Shown: positions 24,046 to 32,761 of the stretch, piece by piece
Numbering within the stretch: the stretch's first letter is position 1
Layout of the letters: every line of letters begins with the position of its first letter
NCBI GenBank assembly: GCA_002315555.1
Contig: DCHF01000026.1
Coordinates: forward strand, 1-64,000
DNA from: Lachnospiraceae bacterium UBA1759
Lineage (GTDB): Bacteria; Bacillota; Clostridia; Lachnospirales; Lachnospiraceae
Direction of reading: 5' to 3'
Length of the DNA stretch: 64,000 nt
Made by a program: the position numbers and the translations under genes
The notes under the pieces: generated by a model
What the model was told of the DNA's origin: nothing
The model's input: the letters and a program-made list of their open reading frames with translations, nothing else
Databases searched by the model: none

Positions 24046-25275
24046 ATGAATGACCGAATCACCGAATATTTGAATCTGATCTATAATGCAACGAACATGC
24101 CGGTCCATTATTTTAAAGGAGAGGATTGTGTGTCCGCGTTTCCGGCAAATCTGCTGCCGGGCCGTTATATCTACAGTTACCGGAAAGCGCTGCTTTCAAA
24201 AGAAGGATCCTTTCATTACTTTGCGACGGACGAATGCTTGTATATCGGTGCCGTGCAGTGCCGGGATACGGACGAATACGTGGTGATCGGCCCGGTGTCC
24301 ACGATTCCGGTCCGCGAGGAGGCGATTCGGACGATGATCACGAAATACGCGCTTGAGAATGAGACGGGAGAAGAACAGGTGCGGGAGTTTTTCCATCGGA
24401 CGCCGTCGTTTACGCTGTATCAGTTTTTGAGCATTTTATCGCTGATCCATAAGGAAATGAACGGGATGACCGTGGACGTGCTGTCACTGTACCGGGATAC
24501 GAATTCCGTCGTGGAACGGAGGGTGGACCGGGAGCATTCCAATGCGCTCATGGAACGGAAAGAGAACGAGGCTTTTCATGACAGTTACTATTTCGAACAG
24601 GCATATTACGGGTTGCTGGAAAAGGGTGATGTGAGCGGGCTGACGGAGATGATGAAAAGCGTGCCGCAGGTGCGCGAGGGAGCGGTGGCATCGAACTCAC
24701 TCCGGCAGGCGAAAAACATTTTCATTGCCTCAATCACGCTTGCGACGCGGCATGCCATTCGCGGCGGGCTGGACATCGAGACCGCCTACCAGCTGTCCGA
24801 CTCGTATATTCAGGAAGCGGAGAGAATGACCGACACCGCGGCTATCACGTTCCTGAACGGTAATGCAATCTTTGATTTTACGCGCCGCGTGGCTGAGGCG
24901 AAGATCCCTGCCGGAATGTCACCGGAGATCTTCCGCTGCATTCAGTACATCGCGAATCGTGTCAATCAGGAAATCACCGTGGACATGATCGCGCGAGAGC
25001 TGAATATGGACCGCAGTACGCTTTCCAAGAAATTCAAGCGGGAGCTGGGATTCAATATCAGCAGCTTCATTATGCGCCGTAAACTGGAAGAAGCAAAGAG
25101 CCTCCTTCACTTTACTGACAAGACCGTCAGTGAGATCAGCGAGTATCTTTGCTTCTCGACTCAAAGTTATTTTCAGAATGTCTTCAAAAAGAAGTATGGA
25201 ATGACGCCCCGGGAATACCGGAGATCGGTCGTGGCGTTTACTGCTGAACCACAGGGAATTCCAGAACGGCCTTGA
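24046..25275 (+). CDS. AraC-family transcriptional regulator
   Basis: A 409-residue regulator. The C-terminal 100 residues hold two HTH motifs (I-T-V-D-M-I-A-R-E-L-N-M-D-R-S-T-L-S and the second ending F-S-T-Q-S-Y-F-Q-N-V-F-K-K-K-Y-G-M-T-P). The N-terminal 290 residues form a ligand or signal domain I do not recognise. The start is ATG 24046 with CGGAGG 8 nt upstream; an upstream ATG at 24001 has no site. It is divergent from the GPH-GH78-GH3 operon and is presumably its activator. Its 3' end overlaps the histidine kinase gene by 38 nt on the other strand. Confidence 0.9.
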   Translation: MNDRITEYLNLIYNATNMPVHYFKGEDCVSAFPANLLPGRYIYSYRKALLSKEGSFHYFATDECLYIGAVQCRDTDEYVVIGPVSTIPVREEAIRTMITKYALENETGEEQVREFFHRTPSFTLYQFLSILSLIHKEMNGMTVDVLSLYRDTNSVVERRVDREHSNALMERKENEAFHDSYYFEQAYYGLLEKGDVSGLTEMMKSVPQVREGAVASNSLRQAKNIFIASITLATRHAIRGGLDIETAYQLSDSYIQEAERMTDTAAITFLNGNAIFDFTRRVAEAKIPAGMSPEIFRCIQYIANRVNQEITVDMIARELNMDRSTLSKKFKRELGFNISSFIMRRKLEEAKSLLHFTDKTVSEISEYLCFSTQSYFQNVFKKKYGMTPREYRRSVVAFTAEPQGIPERP

Positions 25276-27235
25276 AAAGATCGCCGTCGATCATGATGTT
25301 CAGCTTTCCGTTCTGCAGTTCTGCCATGCTCCGGGCGATGGACAGGCCCAAGCCGTTTCCTTCCGTATTACGGGAGGAATCGCCGCGGGTGAAGCGCTCC
25401 ATCAGTTCCTCTTCGGATATGTTGAGCTGTTCACGCGAGGTGTTGCGGAAGGTGATCACCGCGTGACCGTTTTTCTCCTCCAGCGAAAGGTAGACGCGGG
25501 TGCCGGGCTGCGAATACTTGCAGATGTTGTTCATCAGGTTGTCGAAAATGCGCCACATGCGGCGACCATCGGCCATGATGCGGACTTCCTTTTCGGGCTG
25601 AGTGACGACCAGCTGAAGGTTGGCTTTTTCCAGTTTCTCTTCGTATTCTCCATCGGCCTGGGAGAGGAAGACGGCGGCATCGCAGGGCATGAGGTCCACT
25701 TCCAAATTGCCGGTAGAGGCCTTGGAGGCTTCCACCAGATCCTCGATGAGACGTTTTAAGCGGGTGGACTGGCGGGTAAGGACTTCCGTGTATTCCAGGA
25801 TCTTCGGATTGTCACACTCCTCACGGCTGATCAGATCCGCGTAGTTGATGATGGACGTCAGCGGTGTTTTGATATCGTGAGAGACGTTTGTGATGAGCTC
25901 CGTCTTCATGTGCTCGCTCTTCATACGGTCGCTGACAGCGATGCCTATGGCATCGGATACGCTGTTCAGGTTCTCCGCATGCGCCTTGAAGGCCGGCAGC
26001 ATGTGCGCGGTCGGCGTACGGTATTCGATATCGCCGGAAGCCATGGCTTTTCCGCCCTTTTCAAGCTTGCGAAGGTTTGCAGCCACCAGGAACAGAAGCG
26101 GGAGTACGATCAGTTTTTCAAGGAAGAAAAATCCGACCAGCGTGCCGTAGTCATACTCGCATGCTAAAAGGATGATGAACTCGATGAGCGAGATCACGCC
26201 GGCAATCAGGATGGTCTTCCAGATGATCGGGATGTTTCTGAGAATGTACATATTTGTACGATGCAGGCTCCGGATTCCCCGGCCGATCCATTTCAGAACG
26301 CGCCAAACAAGCTTGATGATGCGGTAAATCAGTGTATTCTTTAAAAGATTGCGCTGCTTCAAGCGTGAGGCGATGCTGATGCAGTAGCCCAGTACCAGTG
26401 CCGCAAGCACGATGACCATCAGAATGCTGATGACGATCAGTGCGGAACCCTCCAGGGTATCGGCGATGAGTAAGACGGCGATGCCGCCTAAAACGATCAT
26501 GGCCGCGGTCAGAACATCAAAGGGAATGATATTCAGCGGGCCGGGACAGAGCTCCTCGGTATCCGGGCGTCTGGAGGCGGCACACATCAGTGCCACAAAG
26601 GAGGCGATCATACCAATGAGCGCCAGGAAGGCGATGACATAAATGACAAAGCGGAGCGCATAAGCAATGTCCAGGCATTTTGAGATCATGTAGAAGCCGT
26701 CGCGCACCGGGAAGGCTGTATTGACGGAAGCACTGATCACATAAATCGCATCGGGCTCATCACAGTACGGAAGGTCCAGCCGGAAAAGCTCATACATATA
26801 GGATTCCTGTCCGTCGTCCTCCTGAAACTTTATTGTTGCAAAACCGTAGGTCACAGTCTGATCCCAGACGATCTGATCCGCGGTCTCTCCTTTGGAGAGA
26901 AGTGTCTCCGCATGGTCTGAAACCGCGAGCAGGGTTCCGTTCTCATCGCTGACGATGAAATAGAGATTGTCACTATCCGGGAGACGGTAAGGAGTAGAGG
27001 CTGCATCGTTTTCCTGTGATCTCATGGAGTTCACCCGATCGACGATGTCATAGCACTGACTCTGGATCCGGTTGTCGTAGAGCTCGGTCCGGATATCTTC
27101 CTTTGTACGGAAATAGAAGTTCTCACTGACCAGAAGAGCAATCAGGCCGATGGATGCGGCCAGGATGAAGGCGGAGAGCAGGCAGAGAACGAACAGAATC
27201 GTCTTGCCGGCAATCGTTCGGATAAAGCGTTTCAT
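25238..27235 (-). CDS. Sensor histidine kinase (OmpR-type partner)
   Basis: A 665-residue membrane kinase. The first helix is at about 8-35, then an extracytoplasmic sensor domain (about 36-180), followed by several more helices up to about 385. The HisKA domain has His453 in S-H-D-I-K-T-P, the N-box F-D-N-L-M-N-N-I-C-K (564-573) and the G-box G-N-G-L-G-L-S-I-A (626-634). Its ATG follows immediately after the stop of the response regulator. The several extra helices between sensor and kinase suggest detection of a membrane or ligand signal. Overlaps the 3' end of the AraC gene by 38 nt on the opposite strand. Confidence 0.9.
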   Translation of the reverse strand: MKRFIRTIAGKTILFVLCLLSAFILAASIGLIALLVSENFYFRTKEDIRTELYDNRIQSQCYDIVDRVNSMRSQENDAASTPYRLPDSDNLYFIVSDENGTLLAVSDHAETLLSKGETADQIVWDQTVTYGFATIKFQEDDGQESYMYELFRLDLPYCDEPDAIYVISASVNTAFPVRDGFYMISKCLDIAYALRFVIYVIAFLALIGMIASFVALMCAASRRPDTEELCPGPLNIIPFDVLTAAMIVLGGIAVLLIADTLEGSALIVISILMVIVLAALVLGYCISIASRLKQRNLLKNTLIYRIIKLVWRVLKWIGRGIRSLHRTNMYILRNIPIIWKTILIAGVISLIEFIILLACEYDYGTLVGFFFLEKLIVLPLLFLVAANLRKLEKGGKAMASGDIEYRTPTAHMLPAFKAHAENLNSVSDAIGIAVSDRMKSEHMKTELITNVSHDIKTPLTSIINYADLISREECDNPKILEYTEVLTRQSTRLKRLIEDLVEASKASTGNLEVDLMPCDAAVFLSQADGEYEEKLEKANLQLVVTQPEKEVRIMADGRRMWRIFDNLMNNICKYSQPGTRVYLSLEEKNGHAVITFRNTSREQLNISEEELMERFTRGDSSRNTEGNGLGLSIARSMAELQNGKLNIMIDGDLFKAVLEFPVVQQ

Positions 27236-27931
27236 TTAGTTGCGTCCTTTCTCGATCTTATAGCCCTGTCCGAATACGACCTTGATGTAGCGCGGCTCCG
27301 CGGGATCGATCTCCAGCTTTTCACGAAGATGACGGATGTGGACCGCCACGGTGTTATCGGTGCCGAAAGGCTTTTCCTTCCAGACATCGCTGTAGATCTC
27401 CTTGGGAGAGAAGACACGGTTCGGACTTGCCATCAGGAGCTTCAGGATCTCAAATTCCTTCGGGGTGAGGGCGATGGCCTCACCATCCAGTGTGACGGTC
27501 TTGGTGTTGTCGTTAAGCTCAATGCCGCCGATGACATAGACCTCCTGCTGAGGTGTCCCGCCACCGAACTTTAAGTAACGGCGGAGCTGGGAACGCACGC
27601 GGGCTGAGACCTCCAGCGGATTGAAGGGCTTTGTGATGTAGTCATCGGCACCCACGTTCAAACCGAGGATCTTGTCCGGATCTTCACTTTTTGCGGATAA
27701 CATAATAATGGGAACGGCGCTTGTTTCGCGGATCTTTGCCATTGCGGTGATGCCGTCCATCACGGGCATCATGATGTCCATGAGGATCAGGTGAATGTCT
27801 TCTTTTTCAACCACATTCAGGGCCTCTTTTCCGTTGGAGGCAGTAAAGATCGTGTAGTCCGGGTCGGACAGATAAATACGAAGAGCGTTGACGATATCGA
27901 TCTCGTCATCGCAGATTAGAATGTTTGGCAT
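27236..27931 (-). CDS. OmpR/PhoB-type response regulator
   Basis: A 231-residue regulator: receiver domain with acidic D-D-E, phospho-acceptor Asp52 in L-I-L-M-D-I-M-M-P, Thr/Ser and Lys positions (I-I-M-L-S-A-K, Y-I-T-K-P-F), and a winged helix (about 130-229) with T-P-K-E-F-E-I-L-K-L-L and T-V-A-V-H-I-R-H-L-R-E-K-L. The start is the second ATG (27931), because GAGG is 7 nt from it and only 1 nt from the ATG at 27937. It is cotranscribed with the kinase at 25238-27235. Targets unknown. Confidence 0.92.
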   Translation of the reverse strand: MPNILICDDEIDIVNALRIYLSDPDYTIFTASNGKEALNVVEKEDIHLILMDIMMPVMDGITAMAKIRETSAVPIIMLSAKSEDPDKILGLNVGADDYITKPFNPLEVSARVRSQLRRYLKFGGGTPQQEVYVIGGIELNDNTKTVTLDGEAIALTPKEFEILKLLMASPNRVFSPKEIYSDVWKEKPFGTDNTVAVHIRHLREKLEIDPAEPRYIKVVFGQGYKIEKGRN

Positions 27932-28011
27932 GTGCATACCTCTTCTTTTGATACCCTAATTATAGATAGTTCCGTTTAAAGAAAAAAGATGGATTGAGAT
28001 TAAGAATTTAT

Positions 28012-28050
28012 GAAGAACCCGGCAATTTGCTAAAACAGGCCGGGTTCTTT
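28012..28050. terminator. Terminator hairpin
   Basis: AAGAACCCGGC and GCCGGGTTCTT form a perfect 11-bp stem. It lies just past the stop of the flavodoxin-fold gene (28057) and upstream of the response regulator gene. The T-run is better on the + strand than on the leftward strand. Confidence 0.65.
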
Positions 28051-28056
28051 TGTTTT

Positions 28057-29019
28057 TTATTCAGACTGAAGGGAGCGATAGTAGTTCAAGGCACCCTTGT
28101 GACCGGCCTGCACGGCAAGCTCGAGCCAGGTGACGGCGCGCTGAAGATCGCGGTCGTCGTCGGAGTTTGTGATATAGTATCGGGCCGCCAGGAAGCGGGC
28201 GTCGTTATCGCCGTGATCGGCCAGCCTGCAGACATGCTTTACGGCCGGAACCGTGGATTCTCCGTCCAGCTTGAAGCCGGTGGCCTGCGCGTAGGAGAGG
28301 AGCTCGAGGACGGAATAATAGACCTCGTCGGGGAGGTCGGGGAGGTCCGTTTCTTCGGCGGTTGTTTCCGACGTCTTCGGAAGCGCCGATGTCACGGCTT
28401 CCGGAAAGACGTCTTCTGCGATTTCCGGAAGCGACGGCTCCTCCCAACCGATGGATCTCAGGATCATTTTAGTAAACGCCTTCACGCCTTCCACGGCCTC
28501 CGGGGTCTTCATGTCCGATTTGCCGTGAACATCGCGGACGGAGTAGGAGCCCAGGTATTCCAGCCCGGCGTGCTTGCAAAGACACTCAATACCGGTCTCA
28601 AAGGGCGTGCAGGCATAGTCGTGGTCATAGCCGTGGGTCATCAGAAGGGCGATCTTCTTACCGGCCCACAGCGAATTCTTTGCAGTGCCGTAATTTTTGC
28701 TGAGGCCGTACGTGCGGTCCAGCACGGACTTCATCGCGGTCGGGCAGTACCAGGTATAGATCGGGCAGGCCAGGACCACGCAATCCGCGGCGATGATCTT
28801 CTCCGCGATGTCCTGCATATCGTCCTGCTGCGGGCAACCGTAGGCACCTTCCGCATTTTGGCAGGTAGAACACCCCAGACACGGTTCGACGCTCTTTCGC
28901 GCCAGCGCGATGTAATCAAACTCCACGCCTGCGGTATTCAGTTCTTTTCGTAAGGGCTTGCAGAGCTCGGCGGTACATCCGGCCGGGTTCGGGCTGCCCA
29001 GTAAAATGAGGATTCTCAT
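28057..29019 (-). CDS. Flavodoxin-fold NAD(P)H:FMN reductase fused to a Sel1-like repeat
   Basis: A 320-residue protein. Residues 1-195 are an NADPH-dependent FMN reductase/flavodoxin fold with the FMN loop G-S-P-N-P-A-G-C-T, Cys pair C-L-G-C-S-T-C and C-P-I-Y-T-W-Y. After an acidic Thr/Ser-rich linker (about 205-230), residues about 253-316 look like one or two Sel1 repeats: A-R-F-L-A-A-R-Y-Y and W-L-E-L-A-V-Q-A-G-H-K-G-A. The enzyme part probably reduces quinones, nitro compounds or iron. The Sel1 part suggests a protein partner. This fusion is unusual; the standalone enzyme has about 200 residues. Confidence 0.78.
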   Translation of the reverse strand: MRILILLGSPNPAGCTAELCKPLRKELNTAGVEFDYIALARKSVEPCLGCSTCQNAEGAYGCPQQDDMQDIAEKIIAADCVVLACPIYTWYCPTAMKSVLDRTYGLSKNYGTAKNSLWAGKKIALLMTHGYDHDYACTPFETGIECLCKHAGLEYLGSYSVRDVHGKSDMKTPEAVEGVKAFTKMILRSIGWEEPSLPEIAEDVFPEAVTSALPKTSETTAEETDLPDLPDEVYYSVLELLSYAQATGFKLDGESTVPAVKHVCRLADHGDNDARFLAARYYITNSDDDRDLQRAVTWLELAVQAGHKGALNYYRSLQSE

Positions 29020-29048
29020 GGGACTCCTTATATCATCGACGATTCGGA

Positions 29049-30512
29049 TCAGTTTTCTTCACGTCTTGTGCGGTTTCCGTAGGAACGACGGTCCGTCTGC
29101 GGACGTGCGTTTCTTGTGTTCGTTCTGTCGCTGCGGAATTCCTTGCGGCCTTCATTTCTGTCGTTATGGAATTCCTTGCGGCCTTCATTTCTGTCACCGC
29201 GATATTCTTTCCGCTCTGTATTTCTTTCTCCGCTGTATCCGCGTCCGGTCCCCGGCCGCTCCCCGCTCCGTGAACGGTTTGTCCGCTCTCCGCTGTACTC
29301 GCGACGCTGCGGACCTCTTTCCGCGATCGCTTTACCGCCGCGGAACAGCTTCCGCACATCTTCCTTCACAAGCAGCACAACGGTCTCGCAATGTTCGGTA
29401 AAGGGGAACATGTCGACCGGCTGGATCCGCGTGACCTTGTAATGGTTGCGGGTGAGGAATTCCAGATCGGTCGCCAGCGTGTCGGGACCGCAGGAAACAT
29501 ATACGATGCGCGACGGGGCCATCCGGACCGCGGCGCGCATGAACTGCTCGGTGCTGCCGGTACGCGGCGGGTCCATGAGGATCACATCGGCCGAGCGGTG
29601 CTCCCGCGCCATATTCTGCATGAATTCGCCGGCGTCGCCCTGGATGAACTCCACGTTTTCAATATGATTTTCGCGCGCGTTGATCACGGCGTCGCGGACA
29701 GCGTCCGCATTCAGCTCCACGCCGATGACCTCCTTCGCCTTCGCAGCCATTGACAGGCCGATGGTACCGATTCCGCAGTACGCATCAATGACGGTCTCTT
29801 CCCCGGTCAGTTCCGCAAAATCCGCGGCGACCTTGTACAATACCTCGGTCTGCACCGGATTGACCTGATAGAACGACGACGGTGAGATGCGGAAGGTGCA
29901 GCCGCACAGCTCGTCCTTGATAAAGCCCGGGCCGTAGATCGGCTTGGAATAGGAACCGAGGACCATGCTGGTATCGCGGTCATTCACATTGATCACGATG
30001 GTCGTGATCTCCGGATGCTCATCGCGAAGTGCCTTCACGAAATTGTTTTTTCCCGGCAGGATCGAGGAGGTCAGCACCAGCACGACCATGATCTCACCGG
30101 TCTTGAACGCGCGGCGGATCAACACATGACGGAGGAGACCGTAGCCGGAATCCTCGTCATAAGTCTTTAATTTAAAGGACCTTGCCAGTCTGCGGATGGT
30201 CGCCATGATGGCCTGGCTCTTTTCATCCTCCAGCTGACAGTCGTCGATGTTTACCACATAATGCGTTCCGCGTTCGTAGGAGCCGGAGATGATCGCACCG
30301 GTCCGGTCGCGGTCAAACACATGATGGACCTTGTTACGGTAGTACATCGGATCCTCCATGCCGATGATGGGCTCAACCTTACCGAAAGCGCTAAGAAGCT
30401 CTTCCTCCGATGCCTGCTTTTTCTTTAACTGTTCTTTATAGGACACGCCGGACCATACACATCCGCCGCATTTCCTGGAGACCGGACATTTCCGGCACTT
30501 GTTTTCTGCCAT
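29049..30512 (-). CDS. RumA/TrmA-family RNA uracil-5-methyltransferase with Arg/Gly tail
   Basis: A 487-residue SAM-dependent methyltransferase for uracil in RNA, most like the 23S rRNA RumA/RlmD group. It begins with a Cys cluster (C6, C9, C15-G-G-C18) for an Fe-S cluster and has no TRAM domain before it. The SAM motif is D-A-Y-C-G-I-G-T-I-G; then D-P-P-R-T-G and the catalytic Cys in V-S-C-G-P-D-T-L. Residues 390-487 are an unusual tail rich in Arg, Gly, Glu and Asn, including an 11-residue repeat (R-N-E-G-R-K-E-F) encoded by two 28-nt near-perfect repeats at 29135 and 29168. The tail probably binds RNA. Confidence 0.88.
   Translation of the reverse strand: MAENKCRKCPVSRKCGGCVWSGVSYKEQLKKKQASEEELLSAFGKVEPIIGMEDPMYYRNKVHHVFDRDRTGAIISGSYERGTHYVVNIDDCQLEDEKSQAIMATIRRLARSFKLKTYDEDSGYGLLRHVLIRRAFKTGEIMVVLVLTSSILPGKNNFVKALRDEHPEITTIVINVNDRDTSMVLGSYSKPIYGPGFIKDELCGCTFRISPSSFYQVNPVQTEVLYKVAADFAELTGEETVIDAYCGIGTIGLSMAAKAKEVIGVELNADAVRDAVINARENHIENVEFIQGDAGEFMQNMAREHRSADVILMDPPRTGSTEQFMRAAVRMAPSRIVYVSCGPDTLATDLEFLTRNHYKVTRIQPVDMFPFTEHCETVVLLVKEDVRKLFRGGKAIAERGPQRREYSGERTNRSRSGERPGTGRGYSGERNTERKEYRGDRNEGRKEFHNDRNEGRKEFRSDRTNTRNARPQTDRRSYGNRTRREEN
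29135..29195. repeat. Tandem 33-nt repeat in the Arg/Gly tail
   Basis: Two copies of about 28 identical nucleotides (29135-29162 and 29168-29195) spaced 33 nt apart encode the 11-residue unit of the tail. Tandem duplication inside the coding frame keeps the frame open. Confidence 0.75.
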
Positions 30513-30645
30513 ATTGTATTCCTTTCACGATGCCTGCTTCGGTCAAACCGTATGATACCGCACAGACACCCAATATAAACATAATTCAACAGATTACAGT
30601 GTACCACAACTCCCCCCTACTTGAAAGTAAAACCTCAAAAACCTT

Positions 30646-30672
30646 TTGAAATGAACGGAACTATGCTATACT
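30646..30672 (+). promoter_or_regulatory. Promoter of the S9 peptidase gene
   Basis: The -10 TATACT (30667-30672) is preceded by TG at 30664-30665, an extended -10. A -35-like TTTTGA or TTGAAA lies 15-17 nt upstream. The start codon is about 48 nt downstream with GGAGGT in front. Confidence 0.6.
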
Positions 30673-30719
30673 GAACGCATCTTAAGTGCCGGTTTCACGG
30701 CAGTATTTCGGAGGTACAT

Positions 30720-32711
30720 ATGAAACAACTGGAACTCAGTACTTTTTTACAGTACCGCTTTTTATCGGAACTGAATTTTTCACCGGACGGCAAGCAGGCT
30801 GCACTGGTCGTCGCATCCTGTGATACGGACAGGAATGCGTATGAATCCGCAATTTGGCTTTACAAAAACGGGGGCTTCATGAAACTGACCGGCCTCAATA
30901 AGGAACGTGGCTATGTCTGGGAGGATGATACCCACATCCTGTTCCCGGCGGCAAGAAGCGAAAAGGAACAGGAGCAGCTGAAGAACGGCGATGCGGCGAT
31001 CTACTACCGTATTTCCACGGAAGGCGGCGAGGCTGCGCCGGCCATCACGCTTCCGTTTGCGGGAAGCCTTGTGAAGAAACTGAACGAAAACGTATGGATC
31101 TGCGCGGGGACCATCGACCCGGCGTACCCGGACTTCTATAAGATGACGGAAGAAGAAAAGGCCGATATCCGCAAGAAGCAGAAGGAAGAGGAGGACTACG
31201 AGGTCCTGACCACCATTCCGTTCTACTTTAACGGCGCCGGTTTCACAAAGGGGATGGTCGGTACGCTGTATACCTATGATACGGAGAAAAAGGAGGCGAA
31301 GCGCATCGCCCCCGCGGACGTGAACGCGGGCGAGCCGGTCGTTCTTAACGGAAAGATCTATTATACAGGATCCCCGGTCTCCGACGTCATGCAGATGGAT
31401 GCGGAGGAGATCTATGTCTACGACCCGGAAACGGATGAGACAAAGAAGCTGACGAACACCCCCGGCTATTCCGTATACTTAGCGGAAAACGTGAACGGCA
31501 CGCTGGTGGCTTGCCTTGAAGAAAGTACAAAATGGCACATTTCTCCGGAGGCAAAGTTCTACACGGTCGATATTGAAAGCGGTGAAGTGAAGCTCCTTCT
31601 GGACAATACAGACAATCTGTTCAACACGACCGGCAGTGACTGCCGCTTTGGCGGAAGCCATGAGGTGCGTTCCGCAAACGGCGCACTGTATGTGATCAAG
31701 ACCATGCGGAATGAGGCGGATCTGTACAAGCTCAGCACGGACGGCGTGATGACGCCGGTCATTGAGAAGGCCGGCTCCGTCGATGACTTTGCAATTGCTC
31801 CGGACGGCACTGTTCTTGTGACGGCCATGTACGACGGTAAGCTGCAGGAAGTGTACGCAGTCGAAAACGGTGAGGCAAAGAAGCTCAGTGCCTTCAACGA
31901 CGAAGTGCTGAAGGATGTTTACGTTGCGGAATACAATAAGATGACCATCGAGTCCCGGGGCTGGGACATCGACGGCTGGGTCCTTCTTCCGAAGGATTAC
32001 GATGAGACCAGGACGTACCCTGCCATCATTGATATCCACGGCGGCCCGCGCACGGTCTACGGCGAGATCTTTTACCACGAGATGCAGCTTTGGGCCAATA
32101 TGGGCTACTTCGTGTTCTTCTGCAATCCGGTAGGCGGTGCGGGCCGCGGGCAGAAGTTTGCGGACATCACGGATGCGTACGGAACCATCGATTTTGATAA
32201 TCTGATGGATTTCACCGATGCGGTCCTTGAAAAATATCCGCAGATCGACAGGAAGCGCGTGGGCTGCACCGGCGGTTCCTACGGCGGTTTCATGTCCAAC
32301 TGGATCCTCGGTCATACGGACCGTTTCGCCGCAATCGCCACGCAGCGCTCCATCTCCAACTGGATATCCTTCTACGGGGTATCCGACATCGGTTACTTCT
32401 TCGTGAAGAATCAGCTGGGCCATGACATCCGGTCCGATGAAGGACTGAAGCGCATCTGGGATCAGTCGCCGCTCAAGTACATCAATAACATGGTTACCCC
32501 GACTCTGTTCATCCACTCCAACGAGGACTACCGTTGTCCGATGGAGCAGGGCATGCAGCTGTACACCGCACTGAAGGAAAAGGGTGTTCCGACCCGTTTC
32601 GTTTACTTCAAGGGTGAGAACCATGAACTGTCCCGTTCCGGCAAGCCGCTTCACAGAAAGAAGAGACTGCAGGAGATCACGGACTGGATGGAGAAGTACG
32701 TGAAGGGCTGA
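30720..32711 (+). CDS. S9-family serine peptidase (acylaminoacyl/prolyl oligopeptidase type)
   Basis: A 663-residue cytoplasmic peptidase. The N-terminal 390 residues are a beta-propeller with repeated T-Y-D/V-Y-D type strands; the C-terminal alpha/beta hydrolase has Ser520 in G-G-S-Y-G-G, Asp603 in S-N-E-D-Y-R and His635 in G-E-N-H-E-L. Before it D-I-H-G-G-P-R-T forms the oxyanion region. It should degrade short peptides. No signal peptide. GGAGGT lies 5 nt before the ATG. The gene stands alone with its own promoter and terminator. Confidence 0.92.
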   Translation: MKQLELSTFLQYRFLSELNFSPDGKQAALVVASCDTDRNAYESAIWLYKNGGFMKLTGLNKERGYVWEDDTHILFPAARSEKEQEQLKNGDAAIYYRISTEGGEAAPAITLPFAGSLVKKLNENVWICAGTIDPAYPDFYKMTEEEKADIRKKQKEEEDYEVLTTIPFYFNGAGFTKGMVGTLYTYDTEKKEAKRIAPADVNAGEPVVLNGKIYYTGSPVSDVMQMDAEEIYVYDPETDETKKLTNTPGYSVYLAENVNGTLVACLEESTKWHISPEAKFYTVDIESGEVKLLLDNTDNLFNTTGSDCRFGGSHEVRSANGALYVIKTMRNEADLYKLSTDGVMTPVIEKAGSVDDFAIAPDGTVLVTAMYDGKLQEVYAVENGEAKKLSAFNDEVLKDVYVAEYNKMTIESRGWDIDGWVLLPKDYDETRTYPAIIDIHGGPRTVYGEIFYHEMQLWANMGYFVFFCNPVGGAGRGQKFADITDAYGTIDFDNLMDFTDAVLEKYPQIDRKRVGCTGGSYGGFMSNWILGHTDRFAAIATQRSISNWISFYGVSDIGYFFVKNQLGHDIRSDEGLKRIWDQSPLKYINNMVTPTLFIHSNEDYRCPMEQGMQLYTALKEKGVPTRFVYFKGENHELSRSGKPLHRKKRLQEITDWMEKYVKG

Positions 32712-32730
32712 GGCCTGTGTGAATAAGTAA

Positions 32731-32761
32731 AAAAACTCCCGCCGTAGAGGCGGGAGTTTTT
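32731..32761. terminator. Bidirectional terminator
   Basis: AAAAACTCCCGCC pairs with GGCGGGAGTTTTT around a 5-nt loop, between convergent genes ending at 32711 and 32762. Confidence 0.92.

Noticed and set aside
28218..28450. Repeated GGCGG-rich text in the flavodoxin gene suggesting a repeat array
   Set aside because: It is codon bias of an acidic linker, not a regular repeat.
29116..29442. CRISPR-like repeats in the methyltransferase tail
   Set aside because: The 28-nt units are only two, are coding, and have no spacers of constant length.
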